DNA from: Burkholderia ubonensis
Lineage (GTDB): Bacteria > Pseudomonadota > Gammaproteobacteria > Burkholderiales > Burkholderiaceae
Direction: 5' to 3'
Length of the DNA stretch: 64,000 nt
Assembly (NCBI RefSeq): GCF_902833085.1
Contig: NZ_CADFEB010000007.1
Location: 124,001 to 188,000, forward strand
Shown here: piece by piece, positions 35,490 to 47,025 of the stretch
Layout: each line of letters starts with the position of its first letter
Numbering within the stretch: the stretch's first letter is position 1
The notes under the pieces: generated by a model
Database searches by the model: none
What the model was told of the DNA's origin: nothing
Seen by the model: only the letters and a program-made list of their open reading frames with translations
Translations under genes and position numbers: made by a program

Positions 35490-35538
35490 TTGGTATCTGT
35501 GTTGTTGGTATCTGCTGATACCAACAAAAATACCAACA
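35490..35538. repeat. Integrase arm-like repeats, right end
   Basis: TTGGTATCTG occurs at 35490 and 35505, followed by the inverted GATACCAACA at 35517 and ATACCAACA at 35530. The last two are the 22-bp repeat shared with 32471-32492. They overlap the integrase leader, as arm-type sites commonly do. Confidence 0.8.
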
Positions 35539-35650
35539 CTTTCTCCGGCTGTCACTGAGCAACCTTGGGTAACGATGGGAGCGAGAAGTCCGCCAGACGG
35601 GCCTGAGCGGGCGATTTCTTGTGAATCTTGGGGATGGTTTGGGGCTTGGC

Positions 35651-35725
35651 TGGTCCCCCCGACAGGAATCGAACCTGTATCTAGCGCTTAGGAGGCGCTT
35701 GTTCTATCCATTGAACTACGGGGAG
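35651..35725 (-). tRNA. tRNA-Arg (CCU)
   Basis: The 75-nt cloverleaf includes an encoded CCA. The anticodon stem-loop AGCGC-CTCCTAA-GCGCT gives anticodon CCU for AGG. The T-arm ACAGG-TTCGATT-CCTGT is intact. The 3' end faces the decayed integrase gene, so this is the insertion target. A TATACT-like -10 lies about 60 bp upstream (35793-35788). Confidence 0.95.
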
Positions 35726-35852
35726 AGCCTGCGATTCCGGCGTATCGCGCACGGCGCGCACCGGACAGCGGTATGGACAGCGCGCAGAGTATAGCAAACG
35801 CGCGTTCGCACCGGCACACGGAAATCCATGCGCGCGCGAACGCGCCGCGCGA

Positions 35853-36035
35853 TCAGAAATCGACGACGACGAAGTCGTCCTTGCCCACGTCGCACAGCGG
35901 GCAGCGCCAGTCGGCGGGGATGTCGGCGAAGCGGGTGCCGGGCGCGATGCCCTCGTCGGGCAGCCCTTCCGCCTCGTTGTAGACCCACCCGCAAATCAGG
36001 CAGACCCAGCTTTGATATTCGGTCACTTCGCTCAT
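35853..36035 (-). CDS. Rubredoxin
   Basis: The 60-residue iron protein has two CxxC knuckles, CLICG near residue 12 and CPLCDVGKDDF near 45, which ligate one Fe in a tetrahedral site. The spacing and the aromatic core residues (Y, W, F) are typical of single-domain rubredoxins. It carries electrons for oxidoreductases in the cytoplasm; the partner is not encoded nearby. Confidence 0.95.
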   Translation of the reverse strand: MSEVTEYQSWVCLICGWVYNEAEGLPDEGIAPGTRFADIPADWRCPLCDVGKDDFVVVDF

Positions 36036-36234
36036 GTTGCGCTCACGATATTGAAATCAGGGTGATGCCGTCCGCGGCCCGGCCGGCGGACGAAACGCGC
36101 AATGGTACCGGAATTTCGCCGAACTCGGCCGCAACGTCGTTTTAAACGTGCGCATCGCGAACAATGCGACCAAGGCACGCGTGCCATGCGTGCGGTGTAT
36201 GCTTCCCGGGCTGTCCAATCATCAGGAGAAAAGG

Positions 36235-36642
36235 ATGCTCAACAGAAAGTGGATCGCAGGTGCCGTGTGCGTGGCGGCGATGGCCGTATCGACGATCGCG
36301 CGGGCCGAAGCGCGCGTGTATTTCGTCGAGCCGGCGGAAGGCGCGACGGTATCGAACCCGGTGCACGTGAAGTTCGGTCTCGAAGGCGACATGCTGCTCC
36401 GGCCGGCCGGCGACATGACGCCGCACACCGGTCATCATCACTTGCTGATCGACGGCAGACCGATTCCGACCGGCGACGTGATCCCGGCGAGTGAACGCTC
36501 GCTGCACTTCGGCAAGGCCCAGACCGAAACCGACATCAGGCTGCCGCCGGGTCAGCATACGCTGACGCTGCAGTTCGGCGATGGCGCACACCGGTCGTAT
36601 GGTCCCGAGATGAGCCAGACGATCATCGTCAACGTCAAGTAA
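36235..36642 (+). CDS. DUF4399-type secreted protein
   Basis: The 135-residue protein has a signal peptide ending STIARA. The mature domain contains VYFVEPAEGATVSNPVHVKFGLEGD, a His-rich loop MTPHTGHHHLLID and the C-terminal LTLQFGDGAHRSYGPEMSQTIIVNV. This matches the DUF4399 family, a periplasmic immunoglobulin-like domain; the HTGHHH cluster may bind metal. AGGAGAAAAGG before 36235 decides the start. Stand-alone gene. Function unknown. Confidence 0.88.
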   Translation: MLNRKWIAGAVCVAAMAVSTIARAEARVYFVEPAEGATVSNPVHVKFGLEGDMLLRPAGDMTPHTGHHHLLIDGRPIPTGDVIPASERSLHFGKAQTETDIRLPPGQHTLTLQFGDGAHRSYGPEMSQTIIVNVK

Positions 36643-36853
36643 GCGGGCGCACCCGTGCGGGCGGCCCGGCCGTCCTTGCGAGACGCGCCCGTCCGCCGTC
36701 CGCAACCAGTCGTCGCGAGTCCTCCGCCCGCGCGCGGCGGCCGGCAGCCGGCCCGCACGGCCGGCCTTGCGGCATCATCCGTTCGGCCAGACCGGTGGCG
36801 GCGTCCGCCACCGGTACAATGAGCGCTTCCGATTTCTCTTCGCCGTCTTCCCC

Positions 36854-38800
<1,947 letters not shown>

Positions 38801-38995
38801 CGCGGCGCGGGGCGGCCCGTCGCGCGTGCGTGCGCCGCCGTGCTGCACCGCCGCGCATTTCGTCCGATGGCGCGCCGCGCGGAACCAGTAGAATACGGCG
38901 CGTTTCGGGCTCTCGCGGCGTGCGCCGCGCGCCCGCTTTCGGAGCACTCCAAGCACACCGTTGTTTCGATTCGCTTTTTTGCGGAACTCAACGTT

Positions 38996-39030
38996 TTGTC
39001 CACGACGTTATCCACACGAGGTGTGGACAA
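38996..39030. promoter_or_regulatory. DnaA-box cluster upstream of parE
   Basis: TTGTCCACG (38996-39004), the perfect box TTATCCACA (39008-39016) and reverse TGTGGACAA (39022-39030) lie in 35 bp. The last two form a near-perfect dyad TTATCCACAC-GAG-GTGTGGACAA. The cluster ends 30 bp before the parE ATG. Confidence 0.8.
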
Positions 39031-39060
39031 CGTCCCGATGAATGACGAAATTCAGCGCCT

Positions 39061-41043
39061 ATGTCAACGAAGAAGCCCAGCGCGGCCTATAGCGAAGCAT
39101 CGATCAAGGTGCTCAAGGGTCTCGAGCCGGTCAAGCAGCGGCCCGGCATGTACACCCGTACCGAGAATCCGCTGCACATCATCCAGGAAGTCATCGACAA
39201 CGCTTCGGACGAGGCGCTCGGCGGCTACGGCAAGCAGATCACCGTGACGCTGCATGCCGATCATTCGGTGTCCGTCGAGGACGACGGCCGCGGCATTCCG
39301 TTCGGCCTGCACCCGGAAGAAGGCGTGCCGGTCGTCGAGATCGTGTTCACGCGCCTGCACGCGGGCGGCAAGTTCGACAAGGCCGCGGGCGGCGCCTATA
39401 CGTTCTCGGGCGGCCTGCACGGCGTCGGCGTGTCGGTGACGAACGCGCTCGCGACGCGCCTCGACGTGACCGTCTGGCGCGACGGCAAGATCGCCGAGCT
39501 CGGCTTTGCCGAAGGCGACGTCGTGAAGCCGTTGTCCACGCAGGCTGCGGGCCGCGGCGAGAAGAAGTCCGGCACGCGCGTGCAGGTCTGGCCGAACCCG
39601 AAATACTTCGATTCGCCCAACCTGCCGCTCGGCGAGCTGCAGCGCCTGTTGCGCTCGAAGGCCGTGCTGCTGCCGGGCGTCGAGGTCGTGCTCGTCAACG
39701 AGAAGACCGGCGAGCGGCAGGCCTGGAAGTACGAGGACGGCCTGCGCGGCTACCTGCTCGACGAGATGAACGGCAGCGAGCTGCTGATCCCGCTGTTCGA
39801 AGGCGAGCGCTTCGCCGATTCGCGTTCGGGCGACGACACGTTCGCCGAAGGCGAGGGCGCATCGTGGGTCGTTGCATGGAGCGAGGAAGGCTCGCTCGTG
39901 CGCGAGTCGTACGTGAACCTGATCCCGACGCCGGCCGGTGGCACGCATGAATCGGGGCTGCGCGACGGCCTCTATCAGGCGGTGAAGAGCTTCGTCGAGC
40001 TGCACAACCTGCAGCCGAAGGGCGTGAAGCTGCTCGCGGAAGACGTGTTCGCGCGCGTGTCGTTCGTGCTGTCCGCGAAGGTGCTCGATCCGCAGTTCCA
40101 AGGCCAGATCAAGGAGCGCCTGAACAGCCGCGACGCGGTCAAGCTCGTGTCGTCGTTCTCGCGCCCGGCGCTCGAGCTGTGGCTGAACCAGCACGTCGAG
40201 CACGGCAAGAAGCTCGCCGAACTGGTGATCAAGCAGGCGCAGGCGCGCACCCGCGCGGGCCAGAAGGTCGAGAAGCGCAAGAGCTCGGGCGTCGCGGTGC
40301 TGCCCGGCAAGCTGACCGACTGCGAGACCGAGGATATTGCACGCAACGAGCTGTTCCTGGTCGAGGGCGACTCGGCGGGCGGTTCCGCGAAGATGGGCCG
40401 CGACAAGGAATACCAGGCGATCCTGCCGCTGCGCGGCAAGGTGCTGAACACCTGGGAAACCGAGCGCGACCGCCTGTTCGCGAACAACGAGGTGCACGAC
40501 ATCTCGGTCGCGATCGGCGTCGATCCGCACAGCCCGGACGACGGCGTCGACCTGTCGAACCTGCGCTACGGCAAGATCTGCATCCTGTCGGACGCGGACG
40601 TCGACGGCTCGCACATCCAGGTGCTGCTGCTGACGCTGTTCTTCAAGCACTTCCCGCAGCTGATCGAGCGCGGCAACGTGTTCGTCGCGCGTCCGCCGCT
40701 GTTCCGCGTCGACGCGCCGGCGCGCGGCAAGAAGCCCGCGCAGAAGCTGTACGCGCTCGACGAAGGCGAGCTCGAAGCGATCCTCGACAAGCTGCGCAAG
40801 GACGGCGTGCGCGACACCCAGTGGAGCATCAGCCGCTTCAAGGGTCTCGGCGAAATGAGCGCCGAGCAGCTGTGGGACACGACGATGAACCCCGACACCC
40901 GCCGCCTGATGCCGGTGAAGCTCGGCGAGCTCGACTACGAGTCGACGGTCGCGCGGATGACGATGCTGATGGGCAAGGGCGAGGCGGCCGCACGGCGCGG
41001 CTGGCTCGAGGAAAAGGGCAACGAGGTCGAAGCGGATATTTGA
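39061..41043 (+). CDS. parE: DNA topoisomerase IV subunit B
   Basis: The 660-residue ATPase subunit works with ParC to decatenate daughter chromosomes. The GHKL ATPase domain is at the N terminus (EVIDNASDEALGG, DDGRGIPFGLHPEEGVPVVE, GGLHGVGVSVTNAL), then the transducer, then the TOPRIM domain with FLVEGDSAGGSAKMGRDKE near residue 435 and the metal-binding DADVDGSHI near 515. The short length and lack of a GyrB insertion favour ParE over GyrB, and parC follows 58 bp downstream. Confidence 0.96.
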   Translation: MSTKKPSAAYSEASIKVLKGLEPVKQRPGMYTRTENPLHIIQEVIDNASDEALGGYGKQITVTLHADHSVSVEDDGRGIPFGLHPEEGVPVVEIVFTRLHAGGKFDKAAGGAYTFSGGLHGVGVSVTNALATRLDVTVWRDGKIAELGFAEGDVVKPLSTQAAGRGEKKSGTRVQVWPNPKYFDSPNLPLGELQRLLRSKAVLLPGVEVVLVNEKTGERQAWKYEDGLRGYLLDEMNGSELLIPLFEGERFADSRSGDDTFAEGEGASWVVAWSEEGSLVRESYVNLIPTPAGGTHESGLRDGLYQAVKSFVELHNLQPKGVKLLAEDVFARVSFVLSAKVLDPQFQGQIKERLNSRDAVKLVSSFSRPALELWLNQHVEHGKKLAELVIKQAQARTRAGQKVEKRKSSGVAVLPGKLTDCETEDIARNELFLVEGDSAGGSAKMGRDKEYQAILPLRGKVLNTWETERDRLFANNEVHDISVAIGVDPHSPDDGVDLSNLRYGKICILSDADVDGSHIQVLLLTLFFKHFPQLIERGNVFVARPPLFRVDAPARGKKPAQKLYALDEGELEAILDKLRKDGVRDTQWSISRFKGLGEMSAEQLWDTTMNPDTRRLMPVKLGELDYESTVARMTMLMGKGEAAARRGWLEEKGNEVEADI

Positions 41044-41101
41044 GCGCGGCCGGGCATGACGCCCGGTCCTGACTCGCGCCACCTACGAATACGGATTTCA
41101 G

Positions 41102-43423
41102 ATGGACGACAACACTCCCGATCTCTTTACCGGGTCGGACGCGCCCGCGGGCGACGCGCTGACGCTCGGCAACTACGCGGAGCAGGCGTACCTCAGCTAC
41201 GCGGTCAGCGTCGTGAAGGGCCGCGCGCTGCCGGACGTCTGCGACGGCCAGAAGCCGGTGCAGCGCCGCATCCTGTTCGCGATGAACGAAATGGGCCTCG
41301 GTCCCGACGCGAAGCCGGTGAAGTCGGCACGCGTGGTCGGCGACGTGCTCGGCAAATACCACCCGCACGGCGACCAGTCGGCGTACGACGCGCTCGTGCG
41401 TCTCGCGCAGGACTTTTCGCTGCGCTACCCGCTGATCGACGGGCAGGGCAACTTCGGCTCGCGCGACGGCGACGGCGCGGCGGCGATGCGCTATACCGAA
41501 GCGCGGCTCACGCCGATCTCGAAGCTGCTGCTCGACGAGATCGACCAGGGCACCGTCGATTTCATGCCGAACTACGACGGCTCGTTCGAGGAGCCGAAGC
41601 TGCTGCCGGGCCGCCTGCCGTTCGTGCTGCTGAACGGCGCATCGGGCATCGCGGTCGGTCTCGCAACGGAAATTCCGTCGCACAACCTGCGCGAAGTCGC
41701 GGCGGCGGCGGTCGCGCTGATCCGCCATCCGCATCTCACGCACGCGGAGCTGATGGGGCTGATTCCCGGGCCCGACTTCCCGGGCGGCGGCCAGATCATC
41801 TCGAGCGACGCGGAAATCTCGACGGCCTACGAGAGCGGCCGCGGCAGCCTGAAGGTGCGCGCGCGCTGGAAGATCGAGGATCTCGCGCGCGGCCAGTGGC
41901 AGCTCGTCGTGACCGAGCTGCCGCCGAGCACGTCGTGCCAGAAGGTGCTCGAGGAAATCGAGGAGCTGACCAACCCGAAGCTCAAGCTCGGCAAGAAGAC
42001 GCTGACGCCCGAGCAGCTCAACACGAAGAAGGCGATGCTCGACCTGCTCGACGCGGTGCGCGACGAGTCGGGCAAGGAGGCGCCGGTGCGGCTCGTGTTC
42101 GAGCCGAAGTCGCGCACGATCGACCAGACCGAGTTCGTGAATTCGCTGCTCGCGCACACGAGCCTCGAATCGAACGCGACGCTGAACCTCGTGATGGTCG
42201 GCGCCGACGGCCGGCCGGGCCAGAAGGGGCTGCTGACGATCCTCAGTGAATGGGTGAAGTTCCGCCAGCTGACGATGACGCGGCGCTGCCGCCACCGTCT
42301 CGGCAAGGTCGACGACCGGATTCACATCCTCGAAGGCCGGATGATCGTCTTCCTGAACATCGACGAGGTGATCCGCATCATCCGCGAGTCGGACGAGCCG
42401 AAGGCCGCGCTGATGAGCGCGTTCGGCCTCTCCGAGCGGCAGGCCGAGGACATCCTCGAAATCCGTCTGCGTCAGCTCGCGCGGCTCGAGAAGATCAAGA
42501 TCGAGAAGGAGCTCGACGCGCTGCGCGACGAGAAGGCGAAGCTCGAGGAGCTGCTCGCGAACGAAAGCGCGATGAAGCGGCTGATGATCAAGGAGATCGA
42601 GGCCGACGCGAAGCAATACGGCGACGATCGCCGCACGCTGATCCAGCAGGAAAAGCGCGCGACGTTCGAGGCGAAGGTCGTCGACGAGCCGGTGACGGTC
42701 GTCGTGTCGCAGAAGGGCTGGGTGCGTGCGCTGAAGGGCCACGGTCTCGACCCGGCGGGCTTCTCGTTCAAGGCCGGCGACAGCCTGTACGCGGCGTTCC
42801 AGTGCCGCACACCGGACCGCCTGATCGCGTGGGGCAGCCGCGGCCGCGTGTATTCGGTCGACGTGTCGGTGCTGCCGGGCGGGCGGGGTGACGGCGTCCC
42901 CGTCACGTCGCTGATCGAGCTCGAATCCGGTACGCACCTGATGCATTACTTCGCCGCAGCGGCCGACCAGCAACTGCTGCTCGCGTCGAGCAACGGCTTC
43001 GGCTTCCTCGCGAAGGTCGGCGACATGGTGAGCCGCGTGAAGGCCGGCAAGGCGTTCATGACCATCGACGAAGGCGCAGCGCCGCTCGCGCCGATGCCGG
43101 TGCTGCCGAACGCGAAGCAGGTCGCGTGCCTGTCGGGCGGCGGCCGGCTGCTGGTGTTCGGCATGGACGAGATGAAGACGCTGTCGGGCGGCGGCCGCGG
43201 CGTGATCCTGATGGCGCTCGACGACAAGGAAACGCTCGTGCAGGCGCTCGCGATCGATCCGGCCGGCGTCGTACTGATCGGCACCGGCCGCGGCGGCAAG
43301 GCAATGGACGAGACGCTGTCGTACGCGGCGCTCGCGCCGCACGTCGGCAAGCGCGCGCGCAAGGGCCGCGCGCCGGACACGAAGCTCAAGGTCGTCAGCG
43401 AGCTGCGTCCGCTGCTCGGCTGA
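41102..43423 (+). CDS. parC: DNA topoisomerase IV subunit A
   Basis: The 773-residue subunit cuts and rejoins DNA. Catalytic tyrosine Y131 lies in [12 protein letters not shown]. The quinolone-resistance region reads [16 protein letters not shown], with the Ser and acidic residues of sensitive enzymes in place. After the coiled-coil arm the C-terminal domain is a degenerate beta-pinwheel without the GyrA box, as expected for ParC. A strong terminator 24 bp after the stop ends the parE-parC operon. Confidence 0.96.
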   Translation: MDDNTPDLFTGSDAPAGDALTLGNYAEQAYLSYAVSVVKGRALPDVCDGQKPVQRRILFAMNEMGLGPDAKPVKSARVVGDVLGKYHPHGDQSAYDALVRLAQDFSLRYPLIDGQGNFGSRDGDGAAAMRYTEARLTPISKLLLDEIDQGTVDFMPNYDGSFEEPKLLPGRLPFVLLNGASGIAVGLATEIPSHNLREVAAAAVALIRHPHLTHAELMGLIPGPDFPGGGQIISSDAEISTAYESGRGSLKVRARWKIEDLARGQWQLVVTELPPSTSCQKVLEEIEELTNPKLKLGKKTLTPEQLNTKKAMLDLLDAVRDESGKEAPVRLVFEPKSRTIDQTEFVNSLLAHTSLESNATLNLVMVGADGRPGQKGLLTILSEWVKFRQLTMTRRCRHRLGKVDDRIHILEGRMIVFLNIDEVIRIIRESDEPKAALMSAFGLSERQAEDILEIRLRQLARLEKIKIEKELDALRDEKAKLEELLANESAMKRLMIKEIEADAKQYGDDRRTLIQQEKRATFEAKVVDEPVTVVVSQKGWVRALKGHGLDPAGFSFKAGDSLYAAFQCRTPDRLIAWGSRGRVYSVDVSVLPGGRGDGVPVTSLIELESGTHLMHYFAAAADQQLLLASSNGFGFLAKVGDMVSRVKAGKAFMTIDEGAAPLAPMPVLPNAKQVACLSGGGRLLVFGMDEMKTLSGGGRGVILMALDDKETLVQALAIDPAGVVLIGTGRGGKAMDETLSYAALAPHVGKRARKGRAPDTKLKVVSELRPLLG

Positions 43424-43446
43424 GCACGCGTTCCGGCGGCATCACG

Positions 43447-43483
43447 GGCCGCACGGCCGCTTCGGCGGGCGTGCGGCCTTTTT
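43447..43483 (+). terminator. Rho-independent terminator of parEC
   Basis: GGCCGCAC (43447-43454) pairs with GTGCGGCC (43471-43478) and is followed directly by TTTTTC. Confidence 0.92.
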
Positions 43484-43675
43484 CATGCGCGGCGCGCGAC
43501 ACTTGCAAAATATTGTGAAATCCCGCCACGGGCCTGAACCGCGCGAGGCCGCGCCTGTCGAACGTCGCTTGATGTCGCGTGCGTGCCGGTTGGCGCGCAA
43601 CCCGTTCGCGCATCGCGCAGGCCCGTCGCGTGCCCGGCCGGTCCGCCGTATTCAACTCATAACAGGATGCTCGCC

Positions 43676-44134
43676 ATGTCCCACGCAATCGCCGTCGCGC
43701 TGTTTCTTCACCTGCTGGCCGTCGCCGTGTGGGTGGGCGGGATGGTGTTCGCCAACTTCTGCCTGCGCCCGGCGCTGTCCGACCTGTCGCCGCAGCTGCG
43801 GCTGCCGCTGATCGAGGGCGTGTTCGGCCGTTTCTTCAACTGGGTCGCGGGGTCGGTGATCGTGATCCTGCTCACCGGCGGCTTCCTGCTGATGCAGTTC
43901 GGCGGCGCGCACGCGACCTGGGCGCTGCACGCGATGGCGGGGCTCGGCGTCGTGATGATGCTGATCTTCGGCCATGTGCGGTTCGCGCTGTTTCCGCGCA
44001 TCCGCCGCGCGGTGCAGGCGCAGAACTGGCCGGACGGCGCGCGCGCGGTGAACGCGGTGCGCCTGCTCGTCGTCGTCAATATCGTGCTCGGCGTCGTGAC
44101 GATCGGCGCGGCCGTGCTGTCGCGCGGCTTCTGA
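43676..44134 (+). CDS. CopD-like inner-membrane protein
   Basis: The 152-residue protein has four membrane segments (about 5-25, 55-76, 82-103 and 125-147). LFLHLLAVAVWVGGMVFANFCLRPAL and the later ALHAMAGLGVVMMLIFGHVRFALFP carry conserved His residues, as in the CopD/HtpX-neighbour heme- or copper-related membrane family. AGGA eight bases upstream of 43676 fixes the start. Role unproven. Confidence 0.85.
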   Translation: MSHAIAVALFLHLLAVAVWVGGMVFANFCLRPALSDLSPQLRLPLIEGVFGRFFNWVAGSVIVILLTGGFLLMQFGGAHATWALHAMAGLGVVMMLIFGHVRFALFPRIRRAVQAQNWPDGARAVNAVRLLVVVNIVLGVVTIGAAVLSRGF

Positions 44135-44188
44135 CGGCAGCGCCCGGCCGCGTTCGCGGCCCGACCGAGCGGTGCGTGACAGCGCGGC

Positions 44189-45073
44189 TCAGTCGGCGAG
44201 CATCGCGTCGAGCAGCCACGCGCCGGCGGGGCCGAGCGGCCGGCTGCGCGACCACACCGCATCGACCCGCACCCGGCGCGGCCAGCCGCGGGCGCGCAGC
44301 TCGCAGAGCCGGTCGCGCGCGAAATGCTCGACCATCCAGCGGGGCAGTTCCGCCCATCCGAATCCCAGCACCGCCATCTCCAGCAGCATCAGGTAGCTCG
44401 GCGCCGACCAGCGGTGGGCGCCGGCGACGATCCGGCCGTCTTCGCCGCGCCCGTCCGGCATCGCATAGGTGTTGAGCCGCAGTTCGCGCGCATCGCGCAG
44501 CGCGCCATGCGGCACCTCGGCGTCGCCGGAAGCCGCGAGCGGGTGCGTGCGCCCGACGAACAGGCCGAACTCCGACTCCTCCGCGATCGTCGCCGCGCCG
44601 ATGTCGGCGGGGTAGGCCGCGCGCGCGGCCATCAGCCCGAGCTGCGCGCGGCCCTGCTGGATCAGGTCCAGCACGTCCTCGTGCTCCGCGATCTGGCATT
44701 CGAGCTCCAGCGCCGGGAAGCGCCGTTCGAGCGCGGTCAGCGTCTCCTCGTAGCGCTTCGACTGGTAGGTGTCGGACACCACCAGCGTCAGCCGCGCCTC
44801 CTCGCCGCGCGCGAGCCGCGCGGCGATGCGGTCGATCGCCGCGCCGGCCTCCAGCGCGCGCTGCACCTGCGGCAGCAGCGCGCGCCCGGCGTCGGTCAGC
44901 GTCGGCGTGCGCGTCGCGCGGTCGAACAGCTGCACGCCGAGATCGATCTCGAGGTTCGCGATCGCCTCGGAGACGGTCGACTGGCGCTTGCCGAGCTTGC
45001 GCGCGGCGGCGGTGAAGGAGCCGAGCAGCGCGGCCTCGGCGAACGCGAGCAACGCTTCGGGGGCGTGGCGCAT
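44189..45073 (-). CDS. LysR-family regulator divergent from PACE pump
   Basis: The 294-residue regulator has an N-terminal HTH (LLAFAEAALLGSFTAAARKLGKRQSTVSEAIANLE) and an effector-binding domain after residue 90. The ATG has AGGAGA upstream. It is divergent from a PACE-family efflux gene with 112 bp between, and that gap contains an ATC-N9-GAT LysR-type box, so it most likely controls the pump in response to its substrate. Confidence 0.93.
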   Translation of the reverse strand: MRHAPEALLAFAEAALLGSFTAAARKLGKRQSTVSEAIANLEIDLGVQLFDRATRTPTLTDAGRALLPQVQRALEAGAAIDRIAARLARGEEARLTLVVSDTYQSKRYEETLTALERRFPALELECQIAEHEDVLDLIQQGRAQLGLMAARAAYPADIGAATIAEESEFGLFVGRTHPLAASGDAEVPHGALRDARELRLNTYAMPDGRGEDGRIVAGAHRWSAPSYLMLLEMAVLGFGWAELPRWMVEHFARDRLCELRARGWPRRVRVDAVWSRSRPLGPAGAWLLDAMLAD

Positions 45074-45096
45074 ACGGGGTCTCCTGGCATCGTCTT

Positions 45097-45111
45097 ATCG
45101 GAAAAACCGAT
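45097..45111. promoter_or_regulatory. LysR-type operator box
   Basis: ATCGG-AAAAA-CCGAT is a perfect dyad of the ATC-N9-GAT (T-N11-A) class in the divergent promoter region, 24 bp from the regulator start and 75 bp from the pump start. Confidence 0.75.
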
Positions 45112-45185
45112 GATAACCAATTGGAATCATCCGGTCAGGCCGATCAGAATGGCGTGCATGGATCACACAGGACCCGAGGTTTGCG

Positions 45186-45623
45186 ATGAAACATACGAAT
45201 AAAACGATGACGGAACGGCTCGTGCACGCGCTGACGTTCGAACTGGTCGCGATCGCGCTGTGCGCGCCGCTCGGCGCGTGGCTGCTCGACATGCCGGTGA
45301 CGCACGTCGGCGCGCTGACGGTGATGGTGTCGCTGATCGCGATGGCGTGGAACATGACGTTCAACACGCTGTTCGACCGGCTCGAGCGGCGCTTCGGCTG
45401 GACGCGCAACGTGGGCCTGCGGATCGTGCACGCGGTCGCGTTCGAGCTGGGGCTCGTCGCGATGGTCGTGCCGCTTGCCGCATGGTGGCTCGGCATCGGC
45501 CTCGTCGAGGCGCTGCTGCTCGACCTCGGCATCGTGCTGTTCTTCCTGCCTTATACGTTCTGCTTCAACCTCGCGTACGACAGCCTGCGGGCGCGCCGGC
45601 TCGCGCGACGCGTTGCCGCGTGA
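45186..45623 (+). CDS. PACE-family multidrug efflux transporter (AceI-like)
   Basis: The 145-residue inner-membrane protein is built of two bacterial-transmembrane-pair repeats. Each has an FELVAI/FELGLV motif with a membrane Glu (near residues 20 and 88), the proton-binding residue of PACE pumps, followed by WNMTFNTLFDRLERRFG or FNLAYDSLRARR. Four membrane helices. Relatives export chlorhexidine, acriflavine and short-chain diamines such as cadaverine and putrescine. Regulated by the divergent LysR protein, by inference. Confidence 0.93.
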   Translation: MKHTNKTMTERLVHALTFELVAIALCAPLGAWLLDMPVTHVGALTVMVSLIAMAWNMTFNTLFDRLERRFGWTRNVGLRIVHAVAFELGLVAMVVPLAAWWLGIGLVEALLLDLGIVLFFLPYTFCFNLAYDSLRARRLARRVAA

Positions 45624-45641
45624 GCCACGGGCGGCCGGCGG

Positions 45642-46844
45642 TCAGTGCGCGGCCGCCCAGAGCCACGCGCCGCACGCGATCGCGACCGTGCCGTACACCG
45701 CGTAGACGGGCAACTTGAAGCGCGCGAAGCACAGGGTCGCGAACGCGCCGGTGAGCCAGTAGACGGGGTCGGCCGGTTCGCGGTGCAGGATCTTCACGAC
45801 GGCGACGACGAGAAACCCGGTCGTCGCCGCGCGCAGCAGCCGCATCCCGTGCTCGAAGCGGGAATGGCGCCTGAGGCGGAACAGGTGACGCTGCGCGAAC
45901 ACGACGAGGCAGCCGGACGGGATGAACAGGGCGGCGGTCGCGAGGAGCGCGCCGCGCCAGCCGTCGGTCAGGTAGCCGAGAAACGGCACGACGTTCAGCA
46001 GCGGCCCCGGCGACACCGGCGACAGCGCGAACGCGAGCATGAAGTCGTGATCGGAGATGCCGGTCTCGGGCGTGACGAACAGCGCCTTGAGCACCGGCAG
46101 CGCGGAAAAGCCCCCGCCGAACAGCGTCATGCCGGCGCCCGCGAGCCGCGCCCACAGCAGCGTCGCCTGATAGTCGCCGGGAATCGGCAGCGCGAACAGC
46201 GCGACGAACGCCGCGAGCACGACGAGCAGCTTGCGGTCGCGCTTCGCCAGCGTGAAGTTGACCCGCTTGTCCTGCGACGGCCCGGTCAGCCAGCCGGCGG
46301 CGAACGCGGCGAACAGGGTCACGACGAACGATGCGGGGCTGTGCGCGAACGCGAGCAGAAGCGTCGACACCGCCGCGATCGCCTGCTCGAGCCGCGCGCG
46401 CACCAGCGTGCGCAGCTGCTTGACCCAGGTGACGCCGATCAGCGCGGCGAGCACCATGCTGAAGTGGTTGAGCATCACGGGCGCCGCGAGCGTGCGCACG
46501 AACGGCGTGCGGTAGAAGACCGCGAACAGCGTCATCATCACGAAGAACGGCAGCACGCTCGCGAAGCCGGCGATCCATGCACCGATGCGGCCGTGCAGCG
46601 TCTGGCCGACCTGGATCGCGACGTTGCAGCCCACGGGGCCGGGCATGAGCCAGGCCAGCGACACGATGTCGCCGAACGCGGGCGGCTCGATGCGCTGCAG
46701 GCGTTCGACGTAGCGGCGCTCGAGCTGCGCCATCATCGCGAGCCCGCCCCAGGACACGGCGGAAATGCCCGTGACGACCTTGAAAAAGGCCCACAGGGAT
46801 TCCTGTTCCACGTGCCGGGCGGCTGCGACTTCGACGCTCATCAT
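45642..46844 (-). CDS. chrA: Chromate transporter, long-chain (two-domain)
   Basis: The 400-residue membrane protein contains two CHR repeats. The first has SWGGLAMMAQLERRYVE and LAWLMPGPVGCNVAIQVG; the second has LFGGGFSALPVLKALFV and FALSPVSPGPLLNVVPFLGYL. The GGxxxx and PGP motifs mark each half. ChrA exports chromate by proton or sulfate exchange. No chrB regulator or other chr gene is nearby, so the true physiological anion is uncertain. Confidence 0.93.
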   Translation of the reverse strand: MMSVEVAAARHVEQESLWAFFKVVTGISAVSWGGLAMMAQLERRYVERLQRIEPPAFGDIVSLAWLMPGPVGCNVAIQVGQTLHGRIGAWIAGFASVLPFFVMMTLFAVFYRTPFVRTLAAPVMLNHFSMVLAALIGVTWVKQLRTLVRARLEQAIAAVSTLLLAFAHSPASFVVTLFAAFAAGWLTGPSQDKRVNFTLAKRDRKLLVVLAAFVALFALPIPGDYQATLLWARLAGAGMTLFGGGFSALPVLKALFVTPETGISDHDFMLAFALSPVSPGPLLNVVPFLGYLTDGWRGALLATAALFIPSGCLVVFAQRHLFRLRRHSRFEHGMRLLRAATTGFLVVAVVKILHREPADPVYWLTGAFATLCFARFKLPVYAVYGTVAIACGAWLWAAAH

Positions 46845-47025
46845 GGCGTGTATAGAGGCGTAGGCCCGTCGTCACTCGCGCGAACGGGCCCTGAATATAG
46901 GACGTCTGGCCATGGACGTACCTGCCTTGGGCATTGTCTGGCCGATGGCGTGCGGCGACCATGCGCGAAAACGCTAAGTAAACAAGCTGGTCGGACAACG
47001 AAACAACGCGTCCGGGCGGCGTTGT

